A DNA stretch of 64,000 nucleotides from Cymodocea nodosa (lineage: Eukaryota > Streptophyta > Magnoliopsida > Alismatales > Cymodoceaceae), in assembly GCA_036874045.1 (NCBI GenBank), contig CM072343.1, forward strand, positions 13,970,001 through 14,034,000, given 5' to 3'. How positions within the stretch are numbered: position 1 is the first letter of the stretch; every line of letters begins with the position of its first letter. Below the pieces are notes generated by a model that ran no database searches, was not told where the DNA came from, and saw only the letters and a program-made list of their open reading frames with translations. Position numbers and translations under genes: made by a program. Of the stretch, positions 12,241 to 23,870 are shown piece after piece.

Positions 12241-12640
12241 ATGAGACGACCTTCTATAGAGCAAGATCTATTGGAACCCATCTATGGTTAGGGTAGTGTT
12301 AATATATTTATTTATTTACATACTTATTTTTGCCTTGTTAGTTTATGCTTATTGAGTTGTTTAGTTTTTATCTTATATTATTTGTTTATGTTGTAACTTC
12401 TACAATTCTTGTTGTATCATTAATTCTTTTCTTAGAAACTATTCAATAGAGCACTACCCATTCTAATGTGTTTTTCTTAGCAGGACTTGAAGACAACATA
12501 TAATTGGTACACTTTTCCTATTTACACTTTTGTTGCACTTCATATTACATTAGTTATTTGTTACACTGGATAGTCGTTGGAGACAGACGAGGTCAAATAG
12601 ACTAGTTAGGGTAGAGAACTTAGACCCACCAACTGTAGAA
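12241..12640 (+). other. Spacer between integrase and gag in element I
   Basis: AT-rich, no ORF. A stretch near 12573-12590 (TCGTTGGAGACAGACGA) faintly resembles a tRNA-Asp primer site, but no LTR end precedes it, so I do not call one. Confidence 0.5.
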
Positions 12641-13966
12641 ATGGTCAACCAAAGGGGACTTAGGCCTTTAGCAAATATTTATTATCCACCCCAAGTTAAC
12701 CAATCGTCTTGCTTAGTTCTACCTTATATTGAAGGTTAGAAATTTGAGTTACACTCTAGTTATATAAGTCAATTGCCAAGATTCTTAGGCCAAGAAAATG
12801 AGGACGTTTATTTGTTTTTGCAAGAATTCAATGAAGTCTGCAGACTAGTGCACATCCTTGAGGTACCCATGGATGTTGTACGATTAAGACTCATACCATT
12901 TGCACTTAAAGATGATGCCAAGCGTTAGATGAATAGTCTTGCACCATCTTCTATTAACTCTTGGGCAGAATTCTATGCGACTTTTCTCAAAAAGTATAAC
13001 CCCATCCATTGCACTATTCAATTAAAGAACTCCATACTTAGCTTTAAACAGAAAGTTGATGAGACCTTTTAGAGATTCTTTGAGCATTTCAGAACCTTAT
13101 TAGCAAGATGTCCTAATCATGGCATCGAAAAAGCAAAGAAATGTATTATTTTATATGAAGGATTGAATGCTTCTTCGAAGCAACTATTGGAATCCATGTA
13201 CTCTAGGAAATTTTTGCAATTTAATGAAGACAAAGCTTGGGATGCATATGAGCATTTAGCGGAACAAACTATCCAATGAGAAGAACCATCTCCTACATCA
13301 TTAGGAGATAGGAGTATAGGTGCTGCATTGAGTAGAGGGGTTCATGCTGTGGAACCCCTAATAGCTTTAGAAGCTTGAATGAGTTCTAAAATGACTAAGC
13401 TAGAGGAATAAATGCAAGAAGTTCTAAATCTTCATAAGAAGAAGGATCCCATTGTTAACATTTCTGAGATTCAATGTGAGGGGTGTGGCCTTGATGACCA
13501 TAGTATTGATTGGTGTCCTGTGATTTATGGGCAAGTTGAGCCAGTTTGCACTATGTAGAATTTTTGAGGAGGTTATAACTCTCAATATTACAACCCAAAT
13601 TGGAGAAACCACCCAAACTTCTCTTGGAAGACGCAAGATAATCATAGGGGTGGTGGGCCATCAATTGGATTAAGAGTTGGAACATCACAGTCTAGTCACC
13701 CTACCCAAACTTTACTAGCTTTGCTAGCCCCTCCCTAGCCTTCTATTATGGACTTGGAGAAGAGATTAATTGAGATGGAAAAAGGCATCCAATCGATGCT
13801 AAAGATAACACCTGTTCTGACTGAGCATTCACTCGCAATTCAGCATATAGAATCCCAACTTGCACGGTTGTTGCCCGCCTCTACACCATCCATAGATAGG
13901 CAATCATTGCCTAGTCAACCTATGCCCAACCCTAGAACTAATCATGGGGGAGGGAGTAGTTCTTGA
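12641..13966 (+). pseudogene. Gag (capsid plus zinc knuckle) relic of element I, downstream of pol
   Basis: Athila-type gag. The capsid part carries FELHSSYISQLPRFLGQ, LQEFNEVCR, a RLIPFALKDDAKR-like block, INSWAEFYATFLKKY and a CPNHGI segment. A zinc knuckle CX2CX4HX4C (CEGCGLDDHSIDWC) lies at 13475-13516, then YYNPNWRNHPNFSW, and a C-terminal helical part with a heptad-like pattern (MDLEKRLIEMEKGIQSML). The start at 12641 (MVNQRGLRPL) is chosen by similarity to Athila gag starts. Its place after integrase instead of before protease is notable. Broken, with several interruptions. Confidence 0.82.
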
Positions 13967-15730
13967 TTTTATTCTCACAAGTGGTAGTGTGTAAATAAAA
14001 ATAAAAATAATAAAATAAAAATTTCTACTTTATATGTCTTTATTTCATATGCTTTATATTCTATTTTCTTTAGTTTTGATCTATTTGTTAGTTTTGTAGT
14101 TTCCTTTATGAGTCTAAGAGCAAGGTACACAATGCTAAATCTCTCTACTCTCTATTGCATTTGCACGAATTTTATAGTATACATTTTTCTATGGATATGC
14201 TACGCAATCTCCATTGCATGTCTTTAGGAATGAAACTTTATATACTTTATGCTTATGCTTGCACATCTCGAAGAGACATCTGTTTGCTTACCTTGCCTTT
14301 TACTTCTTATTTGTTCAGTGTTTCTTTTATCATCTACATGCATAACATTTCCATACTTAAGTGTTATAATAGGTTCATTGAGGACGATGCATCATTTAAG
14401 TGTGGGGGGTGGGGTGGCATGTAGATTATTCTCATTATTTTTATTGTTTTTTCATGTATTTTTTGTGATGTTAGTGAATTTTCATGTTATTTTTGTTGTT
14501 ATTGTTCTTACATTGTGTTTTGATTAGACCCAAGTGATAAGATTTTGAAACTCAAGAGATACTATTAGGATTTATGGGTTTAGCCCCATTTCTTTTTGAG
14601 TGGACTCCAAAACCTAAAGCATGGACCTATTGTTATGTTCTTTAGAGAAAGATCAGTCTCATGTTAGTTGTGCCTTGAGTGAGTCTTCTTTATCACTAGG
14701 ATTAATGCCTTGTTTTATGCACCTATTTGAGTGATCCCAAGCTAAGTGCCACCACAAAGAGGTTTACATATTATGTAACCTTAAGGTGAGATTTTTTTTT
14801 TTTTAGGATCCTCCCAAACTTTTATGAGATTTTGAAGTGTATGCCTAAGAAAGTACCAAGGTTATCATTACTAGCATGCTAAGCAAGTTTTGTTGGGAAT
14901 TAAGGTTCTAAAAAAAAAAGGAAAAAATTTTTGAATGAAAAAAAGAAGAAAGAAAGAAGAAGCAAGTAACGTTGAAAAGGGAGCTTAAAGATCATATGGG
15001 AAGAAAGAAAGTAACTGACTTTCTTCAATTTTTAGCTTTCCCTTCTTCTATGTATATGGGTGTTTGGCATGCTATGTAGTTGGTACCTTTGTAACTTGTA
15101 CTAGACATTTTCCAACATTTCTCAATAGAAGAGACGGAGTTGTAGTCACTACCTATTATTTGGTTATTACTACATATTCATAGTCATGTGCATTATATGT
15201 TCTTATGTGTAGTGAGGGTGAGATTCTTATTGTATCAAGGCAGATGATCTTTTTGATAAGGTGACTCCTCTTACACTCTAATATGGGCTTATTGGAATCT
15301 AAAGAACTAGTGAGGTTTCTTTTCTACTAAGCCACCATCATGCCTATTGACCTTAATAGCACAATTGAGCCTAATAATTTCTCATTCAAGTCTGATCTTT
15401 GTCTTTGTTTTGTTGTGTATTTTATTTACTTGTCTTTTGATTGCTTTCAATTATGTTTTCTTTTTATTTTGATTTGGACTTTATGGGTGTATCCATTGAA
15501 AACCCTTCGGAGACAAAACTCCGCCACTAGGGTAGCCTACGGGTTTAACGGCTTACTATATATGCTAAATGTAGTTGTTACGCCTACGAAAAGGAGCACT
15601 AGTTAGGATTTCCCTTTTGTTTTGTTTTGTATTTGAATAAAAGCTTCTAGTAATTGTCATTCTAATCATTTCCTAGTTTATATACTTGAATACTTGCTAG
15701 GGACTAGCAAGACTTAAGTGTGGGGGTATT
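13967..15730 (+). other. 3' spacer of element I with two GTGTGGGGG motifs
   Basis: Non-coding; the short ORFs here look like chance. At 14375-14416 is ATTGAGGACGATGCATCATT followed by TAAGTGTGGGGGG. At about 15702-15730 is GACTAGCAAGACTTAAGTGT then GGGGGTATT, touching the LTR and therefore the likely polypurine tract. The same pair of motifs frames the 3' spacer of family Q (34428-34466 and 33106-33145), which supports common descent. Confidence 0.7.
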
Positions 15731-18330
15731 TGTAAGGAGTAAAATTGTGAATTTTTATGTACTATTATTTGTGCTTCTTATGACTTAAATGTTAAATAAT
15801 GCATGATTATAATTAAAATATCATCACATAGGCATTTACATGAGTATGCATGATTATGGGATTTAATGACTTAAATTTGCACAACTTAGCCCCTTTGTTG
15901 ATTATTGACTTAATGATCATGGGAATGAATAGTGATTATTTACTTAGATGTCTTAGATGTTTTCTTCTTGTTATATTTTAATTCATTTGCTTAAGTTTAA
16001 AGGTTATCTCAAGGAAATAAGGTGGATGAATCTCAACCATTAGATCTACCAAGGAAGAGATCAACTACCAAGTCTATTTAAAGGGAAGGACAACCCAAAA
16101 CTAGGTTTTGTCTTCTCCTCTCCAAGCAAAAACGTGGCTCCTTCTTCTCCTTGGATTACCGACACCCAAAGCTCCTTGGAAGCAAATCAATTCCTCTCCA
16201 GTGTTGCTGATTTTGGTGGTGTGTGGAGAGAGCAAGTTGGACCCAACAGAGGCGTGTTTGTGGAAGCTCTAAGGAAGGACGTGGGTGCATAGAAGGTGAT
16301 TTTGTTAGGTGCAACTCCCCTTCTTCTTCAGTGTACAACTTTCTTGTGTGGAGGATAGTAGGAATCTCTTATGGAGAGGCCTCTTCATCTGGTTTGGAGG
16401 TGATATGTGTGGAGAAAGCAAGGAAGGAGCCAACTAGGGCTTGGTTGGTGGACGTCCACGAGAAGGAAGCTTGTTACTTTCATCCTTTGGTGAAATCTTG
16501 AAGTCCCTTAGTATTTCAAGAGGAAAACGTGGTGTGACAGGCCATGTTGGAGTCTTAAGGACGTGAGGGAGGCCAACTTCAGGAGCTTACTTCAAGGTGT
16601 TGGAGATTTAAAGGTATAAGTTGGAGTGGGTTGACCAAAAACTATCATTATGTTTGCATATGTTGTGTGTTATCATTGTGTTTGATGTTGTTTTTGTATT
16701 GCATATGTCTTTACATGTTTAGGTTTATTTTTAGTAGTATAACCTTCATTTTTATGTTGTAAAACTCTTAGCTCATTTAATGAAACTTGCCTTTGAAAAT
16801 GAATGATTTTCGTGCAGATATGTGAATACATGTAGTCAAGGTGTTTGGTTACTATAAAGACAGAACTTTCCTTGTGTTGTCTTCCTTGTAAATCGAGTTT
16901 TTCTCAATGTTTTTCATCGATTCTTAAGCTGTTTTTGTAGGGAAGTAAAAGATGATTCTTTCTATATACTTTTTTTAATTTTTTGAGCACGTTTGGTTTG
17001 ATTTTTCCATTTTATACGAAGAGTGTATTCTCAGTCTGGAATCACATTTTCGATCAGTAGTTTTTTGGAAATATCTGATATGATTTCTCCCTCTATATAG
17101 TATGTTTTTAAGATCTATAAATTGGGTTTATTAGATTAATGAGTTTACTTTCGTTCAGCATGATTTCATAGACTTTCATAAAGAATTGATAAAGTTCTTG
17201 AGTTTTTACTGTGAGTGCACGTTTTGCATTATTTGAAGATCGTTTTGTGCACCTCAATAGGGCTTAATGTTATTTTCAATTGAAGATGACTTATATTGTA
17301 AAATTACCGCGTCCTTTTAGATAATTTGAAACCCTTTCTATTGCATATTTTTACATGATTTTTCAGAACCTATTTTGGGAGAAATCGTTATTATAAGTAG
17401 AGATATTTTCTGTGATTTTGAAGAACAAGTTAGGAAGGTAGCAGATTTTTGTAGTTCCGAATTCTAGCCAAATAGAATCTTGCCCTATTTTATTCCTTTC
17501 ATAGAAGACAATTTCCGTAGAGTTTTTTAGTGTTTCTTGATTCTATTTTCTAAGAAATTTCGTGTAGATTACAGTCATGTAAATTTTGGATTTTTCTAGA
17601 ATGTATTTCATTGATTTTTGATTTTTTCTCTCAGAGGTTGCAGTAGTTTTGAATTCCTATTTGAATGCCAGTTTCAATGCTTGATGCCTAAGTGTTTCCT
17701 ACACTAAAAACTTTATAGAAAGCTATTCTATGAATTTTCCATATTAGTAGTATGAGTCTTTGTTCAAAGTCCTCAAAATTTCGTAGGATTTCATGGAGTT
17801 TTGACTGAGATATGATTTTTGCACTAAAGGTGCGTTTCGGGAAAGTTTACAGAACGGTTTTGCGCCTTGTGCATAAATCAAACACTTCTAGAGTTTTATA
17901 ATGATTTAGTCCATGAAATTACTACCATTTTAAAGATAACTCGAGGATCTTTTCAACCAATATTTTCTCTGGATTTTTCAATGTCCAAGTTACTTAATTT
18001 CTATAATTTCAGAGACAAAACTCGTTAATTCTCTTGAGTTTCCTAAGGTTTAACCTTAGGAGCTTATTGGATTTTAGGCGATATTTGAACTCTTTATTGT
18101 ATTTATGTAATTATTACCTATTAATCTGTAATTAAAGTTTTTATCATGTCTTTAATGTTGTGAATATTTTGCTAAGCATTTATTTCCTTAAATTCGTTTA
18201 AGACAAGCTTCTTGTGGATCAACCTGCTCTTGCATATGCTTAATACAATAGGTACCGTGCTCTTGCGGTTTATAAATGTGAAATTTTGGATTTTCATGTT
18301 TTAATTCTAAATACAACAAATTTCCTTACA
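15731..18330 (+). repeat. Family I 3' LTR
   Basis: 2600 bp starting TGTAAGGAGTAAAATTGTG and ending CAAATTTCCTTACA, with perfect 8-bp inverted ends (TGTAAGGA/TCCTTACA), directly after a polypurine tract. TATA-like TATTTAAA at 16075-16082 is followed by a short T/C-rich leader. The short ORFs inside (for example 16223-16501) have no recognisable domain. To the right it abuts a Q LTR piece, and ATTAG (18331-18335) would be one half of a target duplication whose mate is outside the window. Confidence 0.85.
16075..16082 (+). promoter_or_regulatory. TATA-like box of family I LTR
   Basis: TATTTAAA about 345 bp into the LTR, followed by a GGGAAGGACAACCC stretch; plausible U3/R core promoter. Single-copy evidence only. 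Confidence 0.4.
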
Positions 18331-19666
18331 ATTAGCAAGTAAAACTATAAGTTGTATATCTAAACTCATTAAGTTAAAATTATGCACGTGTTGAATTTAA
18401 ATGTTTTATTATGTCACGTGAGCTACACATGTTTAACTCATTAAGTTAGCATAATTATACGCGTTGAGTTATTTGATTATACACTAAGGTAACGTGTTGT
18501 GTTAGTGTTATAAGCTTATAAGTTATTTCTTTATTTCATGTGATATATTATTATTATTATATTAAGTCCATTAAGTTAAGCTTTACTCAATGAGGGAAGT
18601 ATGTTGAGTTAATAGTTAAGTCAACAAAGTAAGTCTGTTGAGTTACACTAACTCCACAAACTAGTTATTTTTTAACATGCCACTGTTAGCAGTTGTAGAA
18701 ACAGGAAATTCGAAGGAAAACCACAATTGCACATATCATGTAGGAATTAACTCTTGGAATGAAGAAGAAATCACCATCGTTGATACGAATGAAGGAAATC
18801 CAACTGATCATTTAGGTAGAAGCAGTTACTACTAAAAGAAATATAAAAGAAGAGGAGAAAAATGAAGAAAAGTGTGTGTGAAGGTGGAGAACCTTGCTAA
18901 CTGCAGGAAGCGTCGGAAGTTCCCTGAAGCTCCACAATACCACCACAATCACCAACCATTGGACGTCTGTGAGGATACTTTCTGGATGTCGAGTCGATTC
19001 CAAGCCAAACACGGTCATTAACAACCACTGTGAAGAGTGATCACGTCATAGGAAGGAAAGCCATTTTCACCAAGCATCGACTCATATCTCAGGAGATTGT
19101 AAAGCTTCTACCCTTGGTTTCGGGTTGATGCCAATATATTGAAGAGGAGATCAACTTACAAGACTTGGTTCATGATTCTATAGGGAGAGGAGGTGTGACT
19201 ATAAGTGATTAAGTTTTCAATGGTGTAATCATGTCGCATGTAGTGACGAAAGTTCCTACTATCGATAGAGAATTTTTACATTTCATCTTTCGTCAATCTT
19301 TAGGAACATATCAAAACAAAATACCAAAAAACTAATTATTTGTATTTATAGTAGTATTTATGTATTGTATTGTTTGATTTGTATTGTGATTAATGTTATC
19401 ATTATTAGTAGTGTGAATGTTTCGTGTTTATTTGATTCAAAAAATAAAAAATAGTTTTATTGATTATTGAAATTGATTCGTATAGAATACTAAAAAAATC
19501 TTAATGGTTATTGTTTGAAATATCTGAATGTTAGTGTTGATTAATGATAAATCACAGATTAACTAACATTAAGAAAGCTTAATTGATGTTATTTACTTTC
19601 TATGGAACCACCCAATGGATGGCCGAATTCATTTGTGAATAGCAACAATTAATTGGAAATTACTAG
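18331..19666 (+). repeat. Family Q LTR fragment (oldest layer)
   Basis: Interior of a Q LTR on the plus strand. It corresponds to roughly positions 330-1590 of an LTR-a-type copy, including the GAAACAGGAAATTCGAAGG, TATA-side GAAATATAAAAGAAGAGG and CCAATGGATGGCCGAATTC stretches. Both ends stop inside the LTR: at the end of family I's LTR on the left and the start of LTR-S2 on the right. The simplest reading is one LTR split by two later insertions. Confidence 0.8.
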
Positions 19667-21194
19667 TGTAGGATCGTATGGCTACACAAGAGAGGGGGTG
19701 AATTGTGTTTTTCAATATTTTCGAATATAATTGAAACTTTAAAACTCAAAAACAAGTCAAGACATTGTTTTCATAAAATCATTTTTATTCAAGGTTTCAA
19801 TTACAATATACAATTCAATTCTCCTCAGAAATTGTAGATGCAATTATATCTCGATACCATGTATCATCTAAACAATTTCATAATTACAAATAGAGAAAAC
19901 TAATTTATGGAATTTAAAATATTTCTCCCTGTTTGAGATCTTTCTTCTTCAGTAATTCTTTAGTGACGAATATCTTGTCTTTTTATGCTTCACTGAATTT
20001 GCTTTCTTTTGATACTTCAAATCTTCAATGATATAAATCTTACATTTTTATGCTTCACTAAATTTTCTTTCACTTGAGAGCTTTTCCCTGAAGAGGTGTT
20101 TTTGATCCCTGAAAAGATTTTTCGTTTTGTGTGTAGAGATAATTTTATCAACAAGAATTCTATGTCTTTTATACTGTATCTTCATTTCATGCATATCCTC
20201 CACGTTTAATCACTACTAGTTTTCCACTTCTCCACGTCTTTTCTTTTTCCTTTATCGAAATACACACGTTCTGACCCACGTTTACATTTCGAATTTTCTT
20301 TAATCATCAGTCTTGGATCTCTGAAAAATTTCCTGCAAAATAAACTTTCTCGTCCAAAAATTTTTCATTAGTATAATAAGAAGTTGTTACTTTAATGTTA
20401 ACTAAACGAGTAACACAAGTATATATATAACTTAGCGTTTCTAACTTAACGAGTTTCTCATGTGCCAACTCACATGACAAGTATTGTAGCTAACTCAACG
20501 AACTATCTCTGTGGTGTTACACTAACTCAATGAACCATCTCCATTGTGTTACGATAACTCAACGAACCAGTAATAAACAAATGTTTTTATAATAAGAATT
20601 TTACCACGTGCAAAAAATAACAACTTAAGTTTATAACGCTAACCTAACGCGTTGCCTTAGTGTTCAATATAGCAACTCAACGTGTTTAGTTATGTTAACT
20701 TGAGTTAAACATGTGCACCTCACGTGATACAATATAATATTCGTAACTTATAATTTCACCACGTGTATAACACTAATTTAACGAATTCATCTCTTCTTTT
20801 ACTCATTAACTTAACGAGTTCTCACGTGACCTATTTTAACCTTTAAGCCTCTAACTTAACGAGTTCTCACGTGATCTCTATACAAACAAAACTCTAACTT
20901 AACGAGTTGTCTAAACATGTACTATACATGATACAGAAAATATAACTTTAAAACATATCATGCTTTTCAATAAAAACACATGTTAACTTAACATTTAGTT
21001 AAATGAGAAATTAATGCAATGAAACAACTAGTTATTAACTTAGTATAATTTCATATCTAATACAAACAAGTATTTATATCAGTAAACTTTTTCTGTATTA
21101 ATCTATGATTTTAATTTCTTTTCACAAGCAACAGTAATTAAGCAAATATGATTATTTTCATTTAACACACATCATCAAAACAAAATACTCAGCA
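19667..21194 (-). repeat. Family S 3' LTR (LTR-S2)
   Basis: Read on the minus strand it starts TGCTGAGTATTTTGTTTTGA after CAAAAAGGGGGAGAT and ends CATACGATCCTACA. It is an inverted copy of LTR-S1, about 93% alike over the first 200 bp by eye. A TATA-like box lies at 20166-20173. It carries the same GTTGAGTTA and CACGTGA motifs. Confidence 0.85.
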
Positions 21195-21736
21195 ATCTCC
21201 CCCTTTTTGATGATGGCAAAACTATATTAAATCAATTATGAAATATATTTAACTCAACTAAGCACCTTCGTTAGGTTAACTTTTCATTCAACAAACAAGT
21301 TTGTTGACTTAAGTTCACTTAAGCTTATTTCTATTGTTTGTGTAAATTTCACCTCTCAGAACTAAAACTTTCAGATGTCAATAATTATATAAGTATCATT
21401 TCTCTACCTTTCATTATATAATTTAATAACCATATAATTTTCTTTCAAATTACATTATCATCTATCAGATTACAATAACCATATAAATATCATCTCCCTT
21501 TATATTATATGCAATTTCAATCATAATCATCTTTTTATAATATTTCTCCTCCTTTTTGTCATTAATCAAAAAGATAATTACAGAGAATATATATATAGTA
21601 AGAGATATATTTACAACAACTCTTTCTGTAAACAATAATAAGAATAGAATGCATTTACAGAAAAATGTATTGTTCAATGAATCAAACTATGAATACAAAC
21701 ATTACATTTTGTATTCAGAAACAAGCAAACAGAAAG
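21195..21736 (-). other. S2 3' spacer with polypurine tracts
   Basis: AT-rich and non-coding. The plus strand reads ATCTCCCCCTTTTTGATGAT at 21195-21214 (tract next to the LTR), and a worn second tract lies near 21545-21560. Mirrors 6182-6722 of S1. Confidence 0.65.
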
Positions 21737-23840
21737 TTATCGATCTCTCCTAAGTATATGATGTATAGCATTACATATTTTATCTCCTAGATGCCTAATA
21801 TCATTTCTGATGTCAATAAGCACTACATCTAAGTCAGGAGGTATCTGGGTTTGCTGTTCTACGTGAATTAAATAACTTTGTTGTTGTGGTTGTATATGTT
21901 TTGTACAATCAGGTTGTTGTTGTTGTTGTTGTTGATGTTTATGCATGACCTAGAATCGTTGCAAATCTTTTACACTAAATGCTCTCGTACCTTTAGTTTT
22001 AGAGGGCCAATCGGATAAATTCAATTGGCTTGCAAGGATTCTACTTACAGCATCATCATAAAATAACTTTGAACTCATATGCTGCAGTTGAGAAATAAAA
22101 ACATCAAACCAATTGATTTGAATTCTATTCAGCAGACCATAAGTTGCATATAAACAGCTTCTGCTAACTTCCAAATTGTGTCCAACTCTCTGAAATAAAT
22201 TTGCATGCAATATATTTGCAATGAACATTGCCTCTACATTCAGATTTTCTATTAATCTCATTTCATAATATACATCTGGAATTTTTGATAAAGACTGAAT
22301 GTTCCATTCCAGTTGTCTAATCATGTCAAATCTGTTTGTAACAACAACACCTTCATTCTTTAATCCCAAAACTTCAAAAATTAACTCAAGAGACACTATA
22401 AACTCCTATTGATTGATTTGAGTTTTTAGAAAATTTCCATTCTTGACCAGATTGCTATAAAAAGCTGTAATAAGCTCTGTGTATTGTTTTCATTTCGTTC
22501 CAACTAGCAAGAATTGAATGAGTCCTTGATACTCAAATAGATCTCTTATTGCCATTAAATTTCTTAATTTTATTGGTCGAGCATGTAGAATCTGACATGT
22601 AATCAGATTATTATATTTCTGCAATGCTTCTTCAGATCTAAAATGAATTGAATTTCCTTGAATATTTATTATTCTATACAAAGAAGTTGATACCTGAAGA
22701 TGTGATTCTGAATTTATTTCATCTTCAGGAATCTCTTCTACAAAATGAATGTCATTTTGTTCCTCTGTCAAAATATTATCTTGAAGCTGCTCAAGTAAGT
22801 TTGATTCTTCAGCTTCAACAGTGTTAGGAACATTTTCAATATGCTCTACATTCATTGGATTAGTTTCTATAGAATGATCAGAGTTCAATTTTTCCATAAA
22901 TTCTACAACCAGTGTATCTATCTGTAATTGTTAATTTTGTTCAACAGATATTTCTATTAATACATGCTGTGAATTCTCAAACGCTGCTTCTATAGATTCT
23001 GAAGAAGGCTAGTTAACTTTTAGCTCTTTTGGAGTCTTAACATTTTCAATATCTACTACTCTAGACACTTCATCTTGTGAACTAGTTACTGCCTAAACAT
23101 TGTCAATTATATCTGCAATAACTTGTTCAATGTCAGGTGCCTGATGCTCTGATTTTTCAATTTCTTCATCATCAGGACTTGAACTAATAGAAAAACTTGA
23201 GCTCATATTTGACTTGTATTTCTTCTCAAGTTTTGTAGCAAGAGAAAATAAAGTCTCATTATCATCATCAGTTTCAGTATGCTTAGAAATAATGAGTTTA
23301 TCAGATGCACAATAAGGTACAATGTTTAGACATACATTGTCCTTTGGAAATAAATTTTCATCTGATTTTCCTTTGTCAATAGACTTTGTTTTTGAAGACA
23401 TAATTTTTTTGATTTTCCTTCTACTATAAAATTTCTATTTCTCCTCTTCAAGTATTGCTGTTTTCTTTTCAAATTGCTCTATAAAAGTTTTCTACTTTAA
23501 TTCTTCAAAAATACTTTCTATAGCTATAGCCTTTCGAAGGTTGTTAACTTTTCTTTTATCTACAGCAATATGTGATTCTACTTGTTTTGAATATAAAGGA
23601 GTAGGGATAGCTGATTCATGCTCTTCCTCAAATGCATGTAGTCTTATATCGTTTATTGGTATTTGAGGAGTTCTAGTTGAAGTACCTACACCTTTTTCCA
23701 AATATTTTGCATACTGCTCAAGAAATGCAATCTCAGCACACTTCATTCTATATTCTCTATCAAATTTACTACGAATACCCATGTATGTAATATTTTCATC
23801 AGTAATTTGAAGCTCTTGTCTAACTTCATCTAGTATATTG
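21737..23840 (-). pseudogene. Env-like gene relic env-B of S2 (longer copy)
   Basis: Extends further towards the N-terminus than the S1 copy. In order: a charged helical N-terminal part (MGIRSKFDREYRMKCAEIAF), an acidic Ser/Glu-rich middle (SSSFSISSSPDDEEIEKSEH), a domain with IHFRSEEALQKYNNLI, LFEYQGLIQFL and ELIFEVLGLKNEG, then LFQRVGHNLEVSRS, NRIQINWFDVF, LFYDDAVSRILA and DWPSKTKGTRAFS, and a polyglutamine tail. The domain order matches env-A of family Q. No signal peptide or membrane segment is evident. Broken, about half a dozen interruptions. Confidence 0.72.
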
Positions 23841-23870
23841 TATGGTTACCTAGCACGACACCAGAAAGCT

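Larger units (their letters stand above)
8341..18330 (+). mobile_element. Family I LTR retroelement (5' end missing, Athila-like Ty3/gypsy)
   Basis: Fossil plus-strand element: gag-protease linker, protease, RT, RNase H, integrase, then gag (capsid plus zinc knuckle), a 1.8-kb spacer and a 2.6-kb 3' LTR. The 5' LTR and primer site are not in the window; the left end abuts LTR-S1. Gag lies downstream of integrase, which is not the standard gypsy order but agrees with family Q. It is broken, with roughly ten or more interruptions, and no paired LTR is present for dating. Confidence 0.8.
19667..23870 (-). mobile_element. Family S LTR retroelement, copy S2 (3' part)
   Basis: Fossil minus-strand counterpart of S1: env-B (21737-23840), a spacer with polypurine tracts, and a 3' LTR (19667-21194). 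The upstream part is cut off by the LTR of copy G at 23871. The inner border at 19666 falls in the Q LTR fragment, so S2 inserted there; ACTAG (19662-19666) would be one half of its target duplication. Broken, with several interruptions. Confidence 0.78.

Noticed and set aside
12570-12590. Possible tRNA-Asp primer site in front of element I gag
   Set aside because: Only a weak match, and no LTR end precedes it; the sequence before it is unlike the end of the family I LTR.
13424-13645. 73-codon ORF on the minus strand
   Set aside because: Antisense shadow of the zinc-knuckle part of element I gag.
14375-14416. G-rich motif as a G-quadruplex of special function
   Set aside because: The same purine motif recurs in the 3' spacers of Athila-like elements and is better explained as a polypurine-tract relative.
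16223-16501. 92-codon ORF in the family I LTR
   Set aside because: Lies within LTR boundaries, has no recognisable domain and overlaps an antisense ORF; likely chance.
23851-23870. Primer-site-like stretch (GCTTTCTGGTGTCGTGC on the minus strand) next to LTR-b
   Set aside because: It resembles the sequence beside the LTR in copy A, but it also reads as the N-terminal FW-containing part of the env-like gene (compare PEFWE in D and E). A polypurine tract lies on the other side of LTR-b, so LTR-b is a 3' LTR.
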